DNA from: G963662655 sp963666875
GTDB lineage: Bacteria > Cloacimonadota > Cloacimonadia > Cloacimonadales > JAIOQZ01
DNA: 64,000 bases
NCBI GenBank assembly: GCA_963666875.2
Contig: CAXXPU010000020.1
Location: forward strand, 1 to 64,000
Direction: 5' to 3'
This document shows positions 8,801 to 17,629 of this stretch, piece after piece. Each line of letters begins with the position of its first letter. The stretch's first letter is position 1. The notes beneath the pieces are model-generated. The model did no database searches, was not told where the DNA came from, and was given only the letters and a program-made list of their open reading frames with translations. The position numbers were made by a program, and so were the translations under genes.

Positions 8801-9905
8801 TTATCGTGATGAAACCAGCGCCCTGACCTTCTTCGCGATGGCGAGGGACGCGGTGAGACCCGGCGATTCGATGCCCATGAGGTTGATGAATCCGGGTAAT
8901 CCGCGCTTCGATTCCTCTTCGATGTAGAAATCACGGAACGCGCCGCCCGGTTTCTGCAATTTCGGACGGATCCCGCAATCGTCGGGCGAGAAGAACTCCT
9001 CATCGACGTCGATATACTGTTTCACCGCCGCAAGAAATTCGTCTTTGTTGGACTCGTCCATCCGGTAGTCGATATCATCGATATAGTAGGCGTTGGGGCC
9101 GAAGCGAACTTCGCCGTTGAGGTTGATCGTGAGGTGGATGCCGAGGAATTTCCCCTGCGGATCGGGCATGGGATAGACCAGATGCTTGACCCCATGGATA
9201 TGGGTGGTCTTAAAGTATTCGCCCTTGCACCAGTGGATCGCCAGATCGGACTCTTCAGTGTCGATTCCGACCATCTTCGCCACCTTTTCGGTGTAGAGAC
9301 CGCCGCAGTTGATCAGCGTGCGCGCCTGAAATACCTCGCCGTTGTCGAAATACACCCGGTACCCGCCATCGACCTTTTCGATCCGCTCCGCCTTCATGTC
9401 GTAGATCACGAAGCCGTCTTTCTCCTCGATGAGCTGGTTGAGCTTCTTCATGTAGGAATGGGTGTCGAAGATGCCGGTGCTGGGAACCCACATTCCGCGG
9501 ATCGCCCTGACCTGCGGCTCCAGTTCGGTACACTCGCTGCCGTCGATGAGCTTCATTCCCCTCGACGCCGTTGTTCAGACCGTTCTGGTAAAGTTTCTCC
9601 AGCGCTTCAAGCTCGTCCTCTTTGGTCGCGACCACGATCTTTCCGCAGTTGGAATGCGGTATGTCGTTCTCCTCGCAAAACCGGTAGAGAAGCGGATTGC
9701 CATCCAGGCAGAGTAGTGCCTTGAGCGTGTTCTGCGGATAGTAGATACCGGAGTGAATCACCTCGCTGTTTCGGCTGCTGGTGTGCCTGCCGAATGAATC
9801 TTCCTGCTCGACGACCACCACGTCGCCGCACACTCCCGCCAGTTCATTGCCCACCGCCAATCCGACTGCGCCTGCACCGATAACCAGGACATCCATTTGT
9901 TCCAT
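8801..9905 (-). pseudogene. lhgO: FAD-dependent L-2-hydroxyglutarate dehydrogenase-like oxidoreductase, frameshifted
   Basis: The first 117 codons from ATG 9905 encode a dinucleotide-binding fold ('VLVIGAGAVGLAVGNELAG') and the substrate-side 'HTSSRNSEVIHSGIYYP', both typical of LhgO-like DAO-family enzymes. The frame is then lost at the CCCC run near 9557-9561. It resumes in the next frame at 'MKLIDGSECTELEPQVRAIRG' and runs to 8801. The total span is 1105 bases, exactly one more than a multiple of three, so a single extra base explains it; without it the protein would be 367 residues, the normal family length. It could be a true mutation or a sequencing error. The gene follows panC by 16 bases. 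Confidence 0.85.
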
Positions 9906-9921
9906 GAAATTCTTCCTTTAT

Positions 9922-10776
9922 TCAGATTTGTATATTGTCGATCAACCGGGTCGATCCGATCTTCACCGCGACCAATAACCGATCTCCGTCGGATATCTTC
10001 GCCACCGGCTCCAGCGTGTTCGAATCCACCATCTCGATGTAGTCGATCTCGCCGCCCTTCGATTCGATGTGCCTGCGCATCCGCTCGCGTAAAACCTGCA
10101 CATCGTCCTCGCCCTCGTCATAAGCCAGTTTCGCCATCCGGAGCGATTCGGAGAGGCACAGCGCGCGCTTTCGCTGGTCGGCATCGAGGTACTTGTTGCG
10201 ACTCGACATCGCCAGTCCGTCTTGTTCCCGAACGATGGGACAGCGCACGATGCGGGTGGAGAAATTCAGATCGCGGATCATGGTCTCCAGCACGACGATC
10301 TGCTGAAAGTCCTTCTCCCCCATGTACATGCGGTGCGGATTCACGATGTTCATCAGCTTCGCGACCACCGTCGCCACGCCGCGGAAATGTGTCGGGCGCG
10401 ACTTCCCGCAAAGGATTCCGGAGATATCCTCGACCGTGATATAGGTCTTGTAGCCATTGGGATACATCATGTCGTTACTGGGAAAAAAGACGTAATCGAC
10501 GCCCTCGCTTCCGAGAAGCTTCAGGTCGCGATCCAGGTCGCGCGGGTAGGTAGCGAGGTCTTCCGTGGGAGCGAATTGCGTGGGATTGACGAAGATGCTG
10601 ACGAAGACGACGTCGCAGTCCTTCTTCGCGGCACGCACCAGGCTCAGGTGCCCCTCGTGAAGGTAGCCCATGGTGGGCACGAATCCGATCGCGAGTCCTT
10701 TGCGGATCAGACCGGACGAAACCTCGCCGGTTTGTTCGATGGTCTCCAGAATTATTGGCGTCAGATGCGATGCCAT
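9922..10776 (-). CDS. panC: pantothenate synthetase PanC
   Basis: PanC condenses pantoate with beta-alanine using ATP to form pantothenate, the precursor of coenzyme A. I chose the start at 10776 ('MASHLTPIILE'), giving 284 residues, the usual length. Upstream in-frame codons lie inside panD. The HIGH-type motif is in 'FVPTMGYLHEGHLSLV', the KMSKS-type motif is 'MSSRNKYL', and 'FRGVATVVAKL' and 'GEKDFQQ' are also conserved. The start overlaps the end of panD by 16 bases, so the two steps using beta-alanine are co-translated. Confidence 0.96.
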   Translation of the reverse strand: MASHLTPIILETIEQTGEVSSGLIRKGLAIGFVPTMGYLHEGHLSLVRAAKKDCDVVFVSIFVNPTQFAPTEDLATYPRDLDRDLKLLGSEGVDYVFFPSNDMMYPNGYKTYITVEDISGILCGKSRPTHFRGVATVVAKLMNIVNPHRMYMGEKDFQQIVVLETMIRDLNFSTRIVRCPIVREQDGLAMSSRNKYLDADQRKRALCLSESLRMAKLAYDEGEDDVQVLRERMRRHIESKGGEIDYIEMVDSNTLEPVAKISDGDRLLVAVKIGSTRLIDNIQI

Positions 10777-11120
10777 TTCTTGTTGTCCGGGCTTTCGATG
10801 ACCACGATCTTCGGCTTGTGAACCTTCAATTCCTGATCGTCCAGATGACCGTAGTTGACCACGATGATCCGGTCCCCGCGATGCACCATTCTGGCTGCGG
10901 CGCCGTTCACGCCGAAAATACCCGAACCGGCTTCGCCCTTCAGAATATACGTCTCGAAACGATTGCCGTTGTCGATATCGAAGACGGCGACCTTCTCGAA
11001 CTCGACCATCCCCGTCGCCGTTAAAATGTCCTCGTCTATGGTGATGCTTCCGACGTATTCGAGGTCGGTTTCCGTGATCACCGCCCGATGAATCTTCGAG
11101 AGCAGCATTGTGCGTAACAT
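10761..11120 (-). CDS. panD: aspartate 1-decarboxylase PanD
   Basis: PanD makes beta-alanine from aspartate for pantothenate synthesis. The 119 residues match the family. The self-processing site is the Gly-Ser pair in 'EYVGSITID' (residues 24-25), where cleavage creates the pyruvoyl group. 'NGAAARMVHRGDRIIVVNYG' is the conserved C-terminal half. It is the first gene of panD-panC-lhgO. The 140 bp upstream (11146-11286) holds the presumed promoter; I see no further structure there. Confidence 0.97.
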   Translation of the reverse strand: MLRTMLLSKIHRAVITETDLEYVGSITIDEDILTATGMVEFEKVAVFDIDNGNRFETYILKGEAGSGIFGVNGAAARMVHRGDRIIVVNYGHLDDQELKVHKPKIVVIESPDNKKWHRI

Positions 11121-11286
11121 AGTTTCCTGCCTTGCAATAATACAATTTCCGCTACAGATAATGTAGCGCTGATCATTTGAAACAACCAGAAAATTCAGGC
11201 GCTGTTTCCATGCAAGTCATTCTTTCGAAAATCGTGAATCGTCGATGAAATCCTACCAGTATATAAGCTGATATAATCTCTGAGGA

Positions 11287-11868
11287 TCAGCCGTATATTT
11301 TCTCCACCTTCTTCAGCACCGGCACCAGTTCGTATTCGATCATGTCCGCCAGCAGCACCCAGTCCTTGCTTTGCTGCACGTCGATAAGCTCCGAGAGCTT
11401 GCCGCTGAAGGTCTTGATATAGTCCTGCCCCTTCGTGTCGCCGATCGTGGTGGTGTTGAAGTCCCTGCCCATCAGCACGAACGATTCCTGAATGACGGTG
11501 AAGAAGGCCTGCATGTTCTCGATGGACTGCACCAGCCGCGCGTTGGCAGTGGTTTCGTCGTCCAACCGGAAGCCCTGCGCGGTCTGCTCGAGGTCTCCGA
11601 TCAACTTCCCGAGCTGCTCCCGGGTCGCCTGAAAAGCGCGGTTGCCGATTACGGCGGCATCCTCGGCATCGATATCCATTTCGTCTTCGTTCATGACGTA
11701 GATACGATCCTGCTTCTGCAACCAGTCGGCTTCGAGCGGACGGTCGTTGAGCCTGATCGCGGTGATGAGCTGCGTGGGTGGCAGCCTCAGACCGGAGATG
11801 ACGTTACCCAGATTTTCCACGGTGGATATTTCAAGCGTTTTCTCGACTCCGTTGACTCGGATTTTCAT
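11287..11868 (-). CDS. conserved-looking protein of unknown function in glycosyltransferase operon
   Basis: 193 residues, no signal peptide or membrane segment. Residues 1-70 look beta-rich and may form a small ubiquitin-like fold ('MKIRVNGVEKTLEIS'). From about residue 80 the protein is helical and acidic, ending in 'KDWVLLADMIEYELVPVL'. The start codon overlaps the stop of the glycosyltransferase gene by 4 bases (11865-11868), so it is made together with the two sugar transferases upstream. I do not recognise the family. A role as a partner in glycosylation of a surface structure is only an inference from position. Confidence 0.6.
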   Translation of the reverse strand: MKIRVNGVEKTLEISTVENLGNVISGLRLPPTQLITAIRLNDRPLEADWLQKQDRIYVMNEDEMDIDAEDAAVIGNRAFQATREQLGKLIGDLEQTAQGFRLDDETTANARLVQSIENMQAFFTVIQESFVLMGRDFNTTTIGDTKGQDYIKTFSGKLSELIDVQQSKDWVLLADMIEYELVPVLKKVEKIYG

Positions 11869-13484
11869 CGAGGACCTCCTTGGTGTTCGTTGATCATTCG
11901 CAGCATTACGGCGAGCTGCAATTCGAGATTCCGGTAAATGCTTACGGTTCGCTGCAAGAGCTTCCGCATGTCGTCGCCGGTCAGCGCACTTTCGCGAAAC
12001 TCGGCGAAGTGAAAGATGTCGAAGAAACCCGGGAATTGCCGGGCGTCAGCGAAAATCTCCTGTTTCAATTGCTTAACAGCGCTCCACGAACTTTTAATTT
12101 TGTCAATCGATTTCTTGTCCCGACCGGAAATGCCGCAGAGGCTCTCCAGTTGCCCGACATAGCGCAGAACCATGCCGTGCTGACGTGTCAGTCGTTCGAT
12201 CTCGTCCCGGAAATCGAGTGGCGGAAGCTCAAAATGCTGCCCGATATATTCCATCGCCCTTCCCGCCCAGTCGGTGTCGGCGTTCAAATCGGTCAGTAGC
12301 GTCATCGCCCAAACGGCGCGCTTGCACTCGAAGAAGAATTCCTGCTTGCGGATTGAGCGCCGGTTCGCCGGCACCTGATGCTGCAAGCCGAAGATATCCT
12401 TTATGCCCTTCCATATCAGCACGTTGGGCTGCTCCTGGATAGGTCGCTTTTCAATCACCGATTTCGCGGTGTTATAGACCGCCTCCGGCGTGATATAATG
12501 GTGGCAGTTCAGGTGACTGCACTGGGTGTCGAACCGGCACGGATGGCACTCGATATCGGCTTGCAGGATGACGGACTTATCGCTGTAGGGCCCGGTCTCC
12601 CAGAGGCTTACGGGACCGAGCGAGAGATTCAGGATGGGGATGTCTCTCGAGGCCGCGATGTGCATGGGTCCGGTGTCGTTGGTGATCAGCAGATCGAGCC
12701 TGCCGATGACCGCGGTGAGCTGATCCAGATTGCAGCCGCCGATCATGTCGATGAAGTTTTCGTCCCGGATATCGTTGAACAGCGGCTTCAGTGAGGCTTC
12801 CTTGTAGCCGCCCAGCAGCACGATCCGGCACGAATGATCCCGCAGCAGCATCTCGATCGCGCGGCGGAATTTCTCCGGCTCCCACGCCTTGTTGGACTGG
12901 CTGGCGCCGATATGGAATCCGATCGTCGGCTTGTCCTTCTCCCAGACATTTTCCGCGAACAACTCCGCTTCAGCCGACGGCATGAGCCGGAAAGACTCCC
13001 TCCCGGCGCGCACGCCACCCACGCCGGCGAAGATATCCACCAGGTTGAAGGTGCGGTCGCCGAGGTTGTGCTCGTTGGCGAGGTGGCAGGCGGTCCAGTC
13101 GGAGGTGATGGACTGCTCGCGGTCGCGGTTCATGACCATCCCCAGCTTTTCCTTCGCCGGGATCAGCACACATAGGATCGAGGACTGGATCGAGACAACC
13201 GGATTTACCACGATATCATAGTCGCGATCGGCAAGTTCCTTCGCCACCCGCTGGATTTCGAGGTATGCCGGTCGAAAATCCTCGTTGATCTGCTCCACGA
13301 CGGGGCGATCGTCGATGGCGATCACACGGTTCAGTCTCGGAAAATTGTCCAGAATCTTCCGGAACGACGACATGGCAAGGTAGTCGATCTCGGCATCGGG
13401 ATACTTATCGTAGAGGCCGTTGACCAGCTCCAGCGTCTGGATGATGTCGCCCATGCGGGTGAGGTTGATGATCAGGATTCTCAT
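11865..13484 (-). CDS. glycosyltransferase family 9 (heptosyltransferase-like) with helical C-terminal extension
   Basis: 539 residues. Residues 1-350 are a GT9/GT-B transferase: 'MRILIINLTRMGDIIQTLE' at the start and, in the donor-binding half, 'GFHIGASQSNKAWEPEKF' and 'LLITNDTGPMHIAASRDIP'. Enzymes of this type add ADP-heptose or similar sugars. Residues about 370-539 are an additional helical region not present in WaaC/WaaF. It starts 4 bases inside the end of the upstream CgeB-like gene and ends 4 bases inside the next gene. Acceptor unknown: lipopolysaccharide core or a glycoprotein are both possible. Confidence 0.85.
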   Translation of the reverse strand: MRILIINLTRMGDIIQTLELVNGLYDKYPDAEIDYLAMSSFRKILDNFPRLNRVIAIDDRPVVEQINEDFRPAYLEIQRVAKELADRDYDIVVNPVVSIQSSILCVLIPAKEKLGMVMNRDREQSITSDWTACHLANEHNLGDRTFNLVDIFAGVGGVRAGRESFRLMPSAEAELFAENVWEKDKPTIGFHIGASQSNKAWEPEKFRRAIEMLLRDHSCRIVLLGGYKEASLKPLFNDIRDENFIDMIGGCNLDQLTAVIGRLDLLITNDTGPMHIAASRDIPILNLSLGPVSLWETGPYSDKSVILQADIECHPCRFDTQCSHLNCHHYITPEAVYNTAKSVIEKRPIQEQPNVLIWKGIKDIFGLQHQVPANRRSIRKQEFFFECKRAVWAMTLLTDLNADTDWAGRAMEYIGQHFELPPLDFRDEIERLTRQHGMVLRYVGQLESLCGISGRDKKSIDKIKSSWSAVKQLKQEIFADARQFPGFFDIFHFAEFRESALTGDDMRKLLQRTVSIYRNLELQLAVMLRMINEHQGGPR

Positions 13485-15190
13485 GATTCGTTCCTGTAAA
13501 ATGTTTCCAGCAGCAGCAGGATCGCCTGATAATCGTGGAAACGTCCCGACTGCTCTTTCACCGCCTCGACCAGTTCCGGCAACGACCGACTCTTCTCCGG
13601 CGGTAACGACTGGATGAAACGCCGGAGTTCGGGATCGTTCGCGCGGTGCAGAAAATCGTCCAGACTGCCTTTCTCTTGCGCCAATTGACCGCTCAGGCGC
13701 GGGATCTCGCGCACCAGATCCGTAAGTACGCTACGCATACGATGAGTATATGTATGCTGCGATAAAACCTTGCGGCGACCGGCTTCGGCGATCCGTTTCC
13801 GCTCGTGCGAATGCGATAGATAGAAGTCGATCTTCTCGCGCAGGTCGGAGAGCGAATCGAAGGTGACGATCTCCTCGCCTTCGGTGAACAATTCCGGCAG
13901 CAAGAGACGTTTATCGACGAGCTGGAATCCGCCGCACGCCATGATCTCGAAGGTGCGCGGATTGATGAAGTCGCCGTCCATCTCGAAGATATCGCGGTTC
14001 ATAGAAGAATGTAAATTGATATTGATCTTCGTCGCGTTGTAGATTTTAACTGAATCCCCGATGGAAATCCGCGCCCCGTCCCGCTGCACGACCTTTCCCA
14101 GCATCGGGTGGTCCCAGTCGGTTCCCCATATCTTCAGGTTGTAGTTCAATAGCTGCGCGAACATCTCCCTGCGGTTCGGGTACCCCGCGCCCATGAAGGC
14201 CACGTCGGCACCGAATTCCTCGATTTCTTCGTCCGTCAGATCGAGCGGTCGATGGACATCTTCGTCCGCCGCCATGGGAAGGTATTTTGGATTGTGCGCG
14301 CCAAGCTGGCGTAGCTGATCGAGGAAGATTCCTTTCTGGATACCGTAAAATCGCTCGAAATGCGGTGCGTAGTCCTTCCAGTAGGCGAACCGGCGATAGT
14401 CCTCCACGAACCAGAACGCGGTTACCGCCTTGTTCATCTGCCGGATGTGCTGAAGAAGCGGGATCGTAACCGGCGACTGTGCGGGAAAGAAGCAGATGTG
14501 CGGATCGAAACGCTGCATCTCGTGCAGATAGACCTCCGACAGCAGACCGGTCAGCTTCGCGGACATCTGACCGGCAAAAATGCGGTCGTCCGAGGCCAGG
14601 AAAGATTGCAGCAACATGTTTGCGATGGTGTTATCGACGGTTTTCACCTCGCAACCCAGTCGCTTGAAGGCGTTGGTGATGTACTCCGCCGTGGTCAGGC
14701 TTCCGCCATACACCGGGAAATCGACCAGTACGCGAATCTGCCGAAAATCGAACGGATCGTGCCGAACCGTCGGCGCACGCTTCTCCCGCATCGTCCGAAG
14801 AAGATTCTCAACATGGTGCGGGTACATTCTCCGCACGGCTGCCAGATCGTACAGCGGCATCTCGCCCAACCCGGTGAAATCCCGCAAGTCGGACGATATC
14901 CGAATGTGATCCGGTATCGCAGTGTCGCGGCTCTTGCGCATGGCTTCGATCATCTCCGGATTCGGCTCATAGATGTGTATCGCTTGGTATAGATCGGCGA
15001 GCGGCTCGATGTGGTAATAAAAACCAAGCCCGAACACGACGATCCCGTCCGCATCCCGGTGCTGCTCGAAGAATCGTTCTGCAAGCTTCCTGCCTTCCTC
15101 AACCGGCGCATAGCGGCTGTGAAGCGAAATGCCATCCAATACCGGTGTCGGATTGCCGTCTTTCGCAATGACTATATCGATTTTCGGCAT
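13481..15190 (-). CDS. CgeB-like glycosyltransferase
   Basis: Start set at 15190 because AGGAGG lies 4 bases upstream (plus-strand CCTCCT at 15195-15200); a start 30 bases further up has no such site. The 569-residue protein has an N-terminal Rossmann-like region ('DGIVVFGLGFYYHIEPL'), a central DUF3880-type region ('TAFWFVEDYRRFAYWKDY') and a C-terminal GT1-type domain ('IFEMDGDFINPRTFEIMACG', 'LSDLREKIDFYL') as in the CgeB family of glycan-modifying proteins. It heads a three-gene unit with the GT9 and the unknown 193-residue protein. Confidence 0.82.
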   Translation of the reverse strand: MPKIDIVIAKDGNPTPVLDGISLHSRYAPVEEGRKLAERFFEQHRDADGIVVFGLGFYYHIEPLADLYQAIHIYEPNPEMIEAMRKSRDTAIPDHIRISSDLRDFTGLGEMPLYDLAAVRRMYPHHVENLLRTMREKRAPTVRHDPFDFRQIRVLVDFPVYGGSLTTAEYITNAFKRLGCEVKTVDNTIANMLLQSFLASDDRIFAGQMSAKLTGLLSEVYLHEMQRFDPHICFFPAQSPVTIPLLQHIRQMNKAVTAFWFVEDYRRFAYWKDYAPHFERFYGIQKGIFLDQLRQLGAHNPKYLPMAADEDVHRPLDLTDEEIEEFGADVAFMGAGYPNRREMFAQLLNYNLKIWGTDWDHPMLGKVVQRDGARISIGDSVKIYNATKININLHSSMNRDIFEMDGDFINPRTFEIMACGGFQLVDKRLLLPELFTEGEEIVTFDSLSDLREKIDFYLSHSHERKRIAEAGRRKVLSQHTYTHRMRSVLTDLVREIPRLSGQLAQEKGSLDDFLHRANDPELRRFIQSLPPEKSRSLPELVEAVKEQSGRFHDYQAILLLLETFYRNES

Positions 15191-15270
15191 CAATCCTCCT
15201 GATGCGTCAGAATGTAACAACCATCAGAATTCTTACAATGAAAATTTCAGTCGGTTCAAATCGGGGGCTC

Positions 15271-15343
15271 CTTTGGTCCGCCAAGCTCCAGCCTGGCATT
15301 CTCCCTGTCTCACTCGGTCCGCCAAGCTGGAGCTTGGCGGACC
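15271..15343. repeat. dispersed palindromic repeat (family A), two modules
   Basis: A 28-bp near-perfect palindrome (GGTCCGCCAAGCTGG then AGCTTGGCGGACC) occupies 15316-15343. A second, diverged copy in the same family is at 15275-15297. The same sequence with the same flanking GGGAGA/GGAG context occurs in the opposite orientation at 28931-28978. It lies between the 15190 start and the terminator of the minus-strand gene at 15403. Confidence 0.75.
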
Positions 15344-15350
15344 AACAGAG

Positions 15351-15381
15351 AAAAAAAAGCGCCTCCGAGATGAAGGCGCCT
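15351..15381 (-). terminator. rho-independent terminator after the rod-shape operon
   Basis: Read on the minus strand, GGCGCCT pairs with AGGCGCT (one G-U pair) across a 10-base loop and is followed at once by eight T residues. It lies just downstream of the gene ending at 15403, the last gene of the run that starts with mreB. Confidence 0.75.
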
Positions 15382-15402
15382 GATGCTAAAAACTGAATCC
15401 CC

Positions 15403-15675
15403 TTAATCCGCAGTCTCAAACTCCTCGATAACTTTGCCTTCGATGAAGAGCTTCTTGGGGCGACTTGGCATACCGGTCTTCTTGATTTTGTCGCTGTCAC
15501 CTTCTTCCACGTGCCGCCAGATTTCCCATAACTCGCCATCGCCATCGATACAAAACGTGATACCCTTGCGGGTGAAATCATCGATGATGAATTGGATGGA
15601 ATCAAGAGGCTCCGCCTTTGTGACCGGGATACAGAAATTCTTTTTGTCATAACAAAATCTCGAATCCTTTTTCAT
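15403..15675 (-). CDS. small protein of unknown function
   Basis: 90 residues, charged, no signal peptide or membrane segment. The first part contains two Cys in 'DSRFCYDKKNFCIPVTKA'; the middle has 'ITFCIDGDGELWEIWRHVEE'. I do not recognise it. It follows the lipoprotein gene by 12 bases and is followed by a strong terminator, so it is the last gene of the mre-rodA transcript. AGGTGATATG upstream gives a plausible ribosome site. Codon use resembles its neighbours. Confidence 0.6.
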   Translation of the reverse strand: MKKDSRFCYDKKNFCIPVTKAEPLDSIQFIIDDFTRKGITFCIDGDGELWEIWRHVEEGDSDKIKKTGMPSRPKKLFIEGKVIEEFETAD

Positions 15676-15687
15676 ATCACCTCCAGT

Positions 15688-16287
15688 TTATTCATTGAAT
15701 CTGTAAACTTGATAGCTTCCGACGTCGTCGATCCAGACAATGCGATCCGACGTGGAATTGATTGTGACGATGATCCTCGCAAAACGGGCATAGTTGTTGT
15801 AAATGGCCGAATTGAACTCGATCTTCTGCCAGTCCTCGTCGATGGTGACGACGTGTATATCCTGATCGAGTTTCTTGCCGTCCTCGTCGAACACGATGAA
15901 GAAGCATTCGATGCGATCGCCCGATTCGCGGCTGGCCCGAAGCCATATTTGATTGTAGTGCGCTGTGAATGGTTCCACGGCAAACGATTCCGAAATCACG
16001 CTGACGGTGTTCTTCTCACCCTTGATGCGCAGGCACCGCCCCCCTTCATATGCTCCGGTATCGACCCAGTTTACCTCGGAAAGGTCGTTGTTGGTCCGCA
16101 TGACCATCCAGTCAGCCGGAAGCGAATTCGGGTTATATACGCCATAAACCCCGTTTTCAAAGCCGGGATTGGCTACGACATTGGGTTTGCCTTCCGCATC
16201 GGCTGCAGTGAAGTTCAGCGTCGAACCGAAGAAACATCCTGCAAACAGAACGGCGATTAATATCGATCCTGCGATAGTTCTCTTCAT
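15688..16287 (-). CDS. predicted lipoprotein with carbohydrate-binding-like fold
   Basis: I chose the start 'MKRTIAGSILIAVLFAGC' (16287), which gives a clean lipobox (LFAGC) and 199 residues, with GGGAGG just upstream; 14 codons further upstream would overlap rodA. After the anchor, 'VVANPGFENGVYGVYNPNSLPADWMV', seen here only in part ('NPGFENGVYGV'), is the typical opening of CBM4/9-type galactose-binding-like domains, ending in 'IVWIDDVGSYQVY'. It probably sits on the cell surface or in the periplasm and binds glycan. It lies 13 bases after rodA, so a link to cell-wall work is possible but unproven. Confidence 0.7.
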   Translation of the reverse strand: MKRTIAGSILIAVLFAGCFFGSTLNFTAADAEGKPNVVANPGFENGVYGVYNPNSLPADWMVMRTNNDLSEVNWVDTGAYEGGRCLRIKGEKNTVSVISESFAVEPFTAHYNQIWLRASRESGDRIECFFIVFDEDGKKLDQDIHVVTIDEDWQKIEFNSAIYNNYARFARIIVTINSTSDRIVWIDDVGSYQVYRFNE

Positions 16288-16300
16288 CTCCTCCCTCATT

Positions 16301-17506
16301 CTATACTGTGAAGACTCTTTCGCCTGCAAATTTCAAGAAGAGTCCGATCCCCAGTGAGTTCACCAAAAGACTCGAACCTCCGTAACTGATGAATGGAAGC
16401 GGTATTCCCGTGGTCGGGAATATCCCCATGTTCATTCCGACATTGATAAAGATCTGTATGAACAAATATGCCAGGATGCCGTAGGAGGCGGTCCGGTATT
16501 GCTTTCGTTTGATCCGGCCAGCCAGGTGTACCATTCGCATCATCATCCACGCGAACAGCATGATCAGAAGAAAACAGCCCACAAAGCCGAATTCTTCCCC
16601 GATTACCGAAAAGATGAAATCCGTGTGCTTCTCGGGAAGAAACTCCAGGTTCTTCTGCGTCCCCATCAGAAATCCCTTGCCGGTGATTCCTCCGGAGCCG
16701 ATGGCAATCTTCGCCTGGATGATCTGGTATCCCGCGCCGAGTGGATCGCGTGTCGGATCGAGGAACGTCAGGATCCGCGATTGCTGGTATGGCTTCAAGC
16801 CACTCCAGATCAAAGGTGTAATCAGGTAGATGAACACATTCAGCGACAGCGCGATCCCGATATTGGGAAACGAAAATCGCTGCCGGTACATCACCAGAAT
16901 CATCACCAGAAGGAACGCGATAAACACCACGACATGGATTCGCGACAGGAGCGTGATCACAGGGCTGGCAAGCAGGAAGATGTAGATCGGCTGGATTCCC
17001 GCCGATATCCACACTACCATCAGCGTGAACACGAACACCAGAGACGTCCCGAGATCCGGCTCCAGAAGCACAAGTATGGCTGGCACTCCAAATCCGGTCA
17101 AAGACCTGAGAAACGTTTTCCACTCACTCATCCAGGGACCCGAGAGGTGCCTCGCCACGAATAGAATTGTCGCAAGCTTGGCGATCTCCGACGCCTGAAT
17201 CTTGAAGAGACCGAGTGAAATCCAGCGGTGGGAACCACCGGTTGACGGCAGAAACAATACCACGATCAGCATCAAGAGCGAAATCGCGTAAACCGGATCG
17301 ATCAGGATATCGATGATCTGATTCGGGGTCCGAAGCAAGAGAACCACCGCTATCAGCGATATCGCGATCCAGACAATCTGCCGAATATAGAAGCTCTGTA
17401 CATGGACTTCGTCTCCGATTCGGGTGGATGAGGCGGAATAAATCGCGAAGACGCCCAGAATCATCAAAATCAACCAGAGACACAACAGCTGATAGTCCAA
17501 TTTCAT
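16301..17506 (-). CDS. rodA: rod-shape SEDS peptidoglycan polymerase RodA
   Basis: RodA polymerises glycan strands together with PBP2 during cell elongation. Start placed at 17506 ('MKLDYQLLCLWLILMILG'), giving 401 residues with about ten membrane helices. SEDS signatures: 'GGSHRWISLGLFKIQASEIAK', shown by its core 'GGSHRWISLG' and 'QASEIAKLA'; 'LVLLEPDLGTSLVF' with the catalytic Asp; and 'GTQKNLEFLPEKHTDFIFSV'. The C-terminal 'GIPLPFISYGGSSLLVN' is also typical. It follows mrdA by about 120 bp and belongs to the mreBCD operon. Confidence 0.95.
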   Translation of the reverse strand: MKLDYQLLCLWLILMILGVFAIYSASSTRIGDEVHVQSFYIRQIVWIAISLIAVVLLLRTPNQIIDILIDPVYAISLLMLIVVLFLPSTGGSHRWISLGLFKIQASEIAKLATILFVARHLSGPWMSEWKTFLRSLTGFGVPAILVLLEPDLGTSLVFVFTLMVVWISAGIQPIYIFLLASPVITLLSRIHVVVFIAFLLVMILVMYRQRFSFPNIGIALSLNVFIYLITPLIWSGLKPYQQSRILTFLDPTRDPLGAGYQIIQAKIAIGSGGITGKGFLMGTQKNLEFLPEKHTDFIFSVIGEEFGFVGCFLLIMLFAWMMMRMVHLAGRIKRKQYRTASYGILAYLFIQIFINVGMNMGIFPTTGIPLPFISYGGSSLLVNSLGIGLFLKFAGERVFTV

Positions 17507-17629
17507 GCTTTTCTCATTATCACTTTGTCGAAAAAAAGTTGTCAAGTGTAAGTTCGGATATTTTCATCATCTAATCTCCTGTTTACACCTTTCCCAAAGG
17601 GAATCTCACTCGAAAATCCCTGCAAATTA

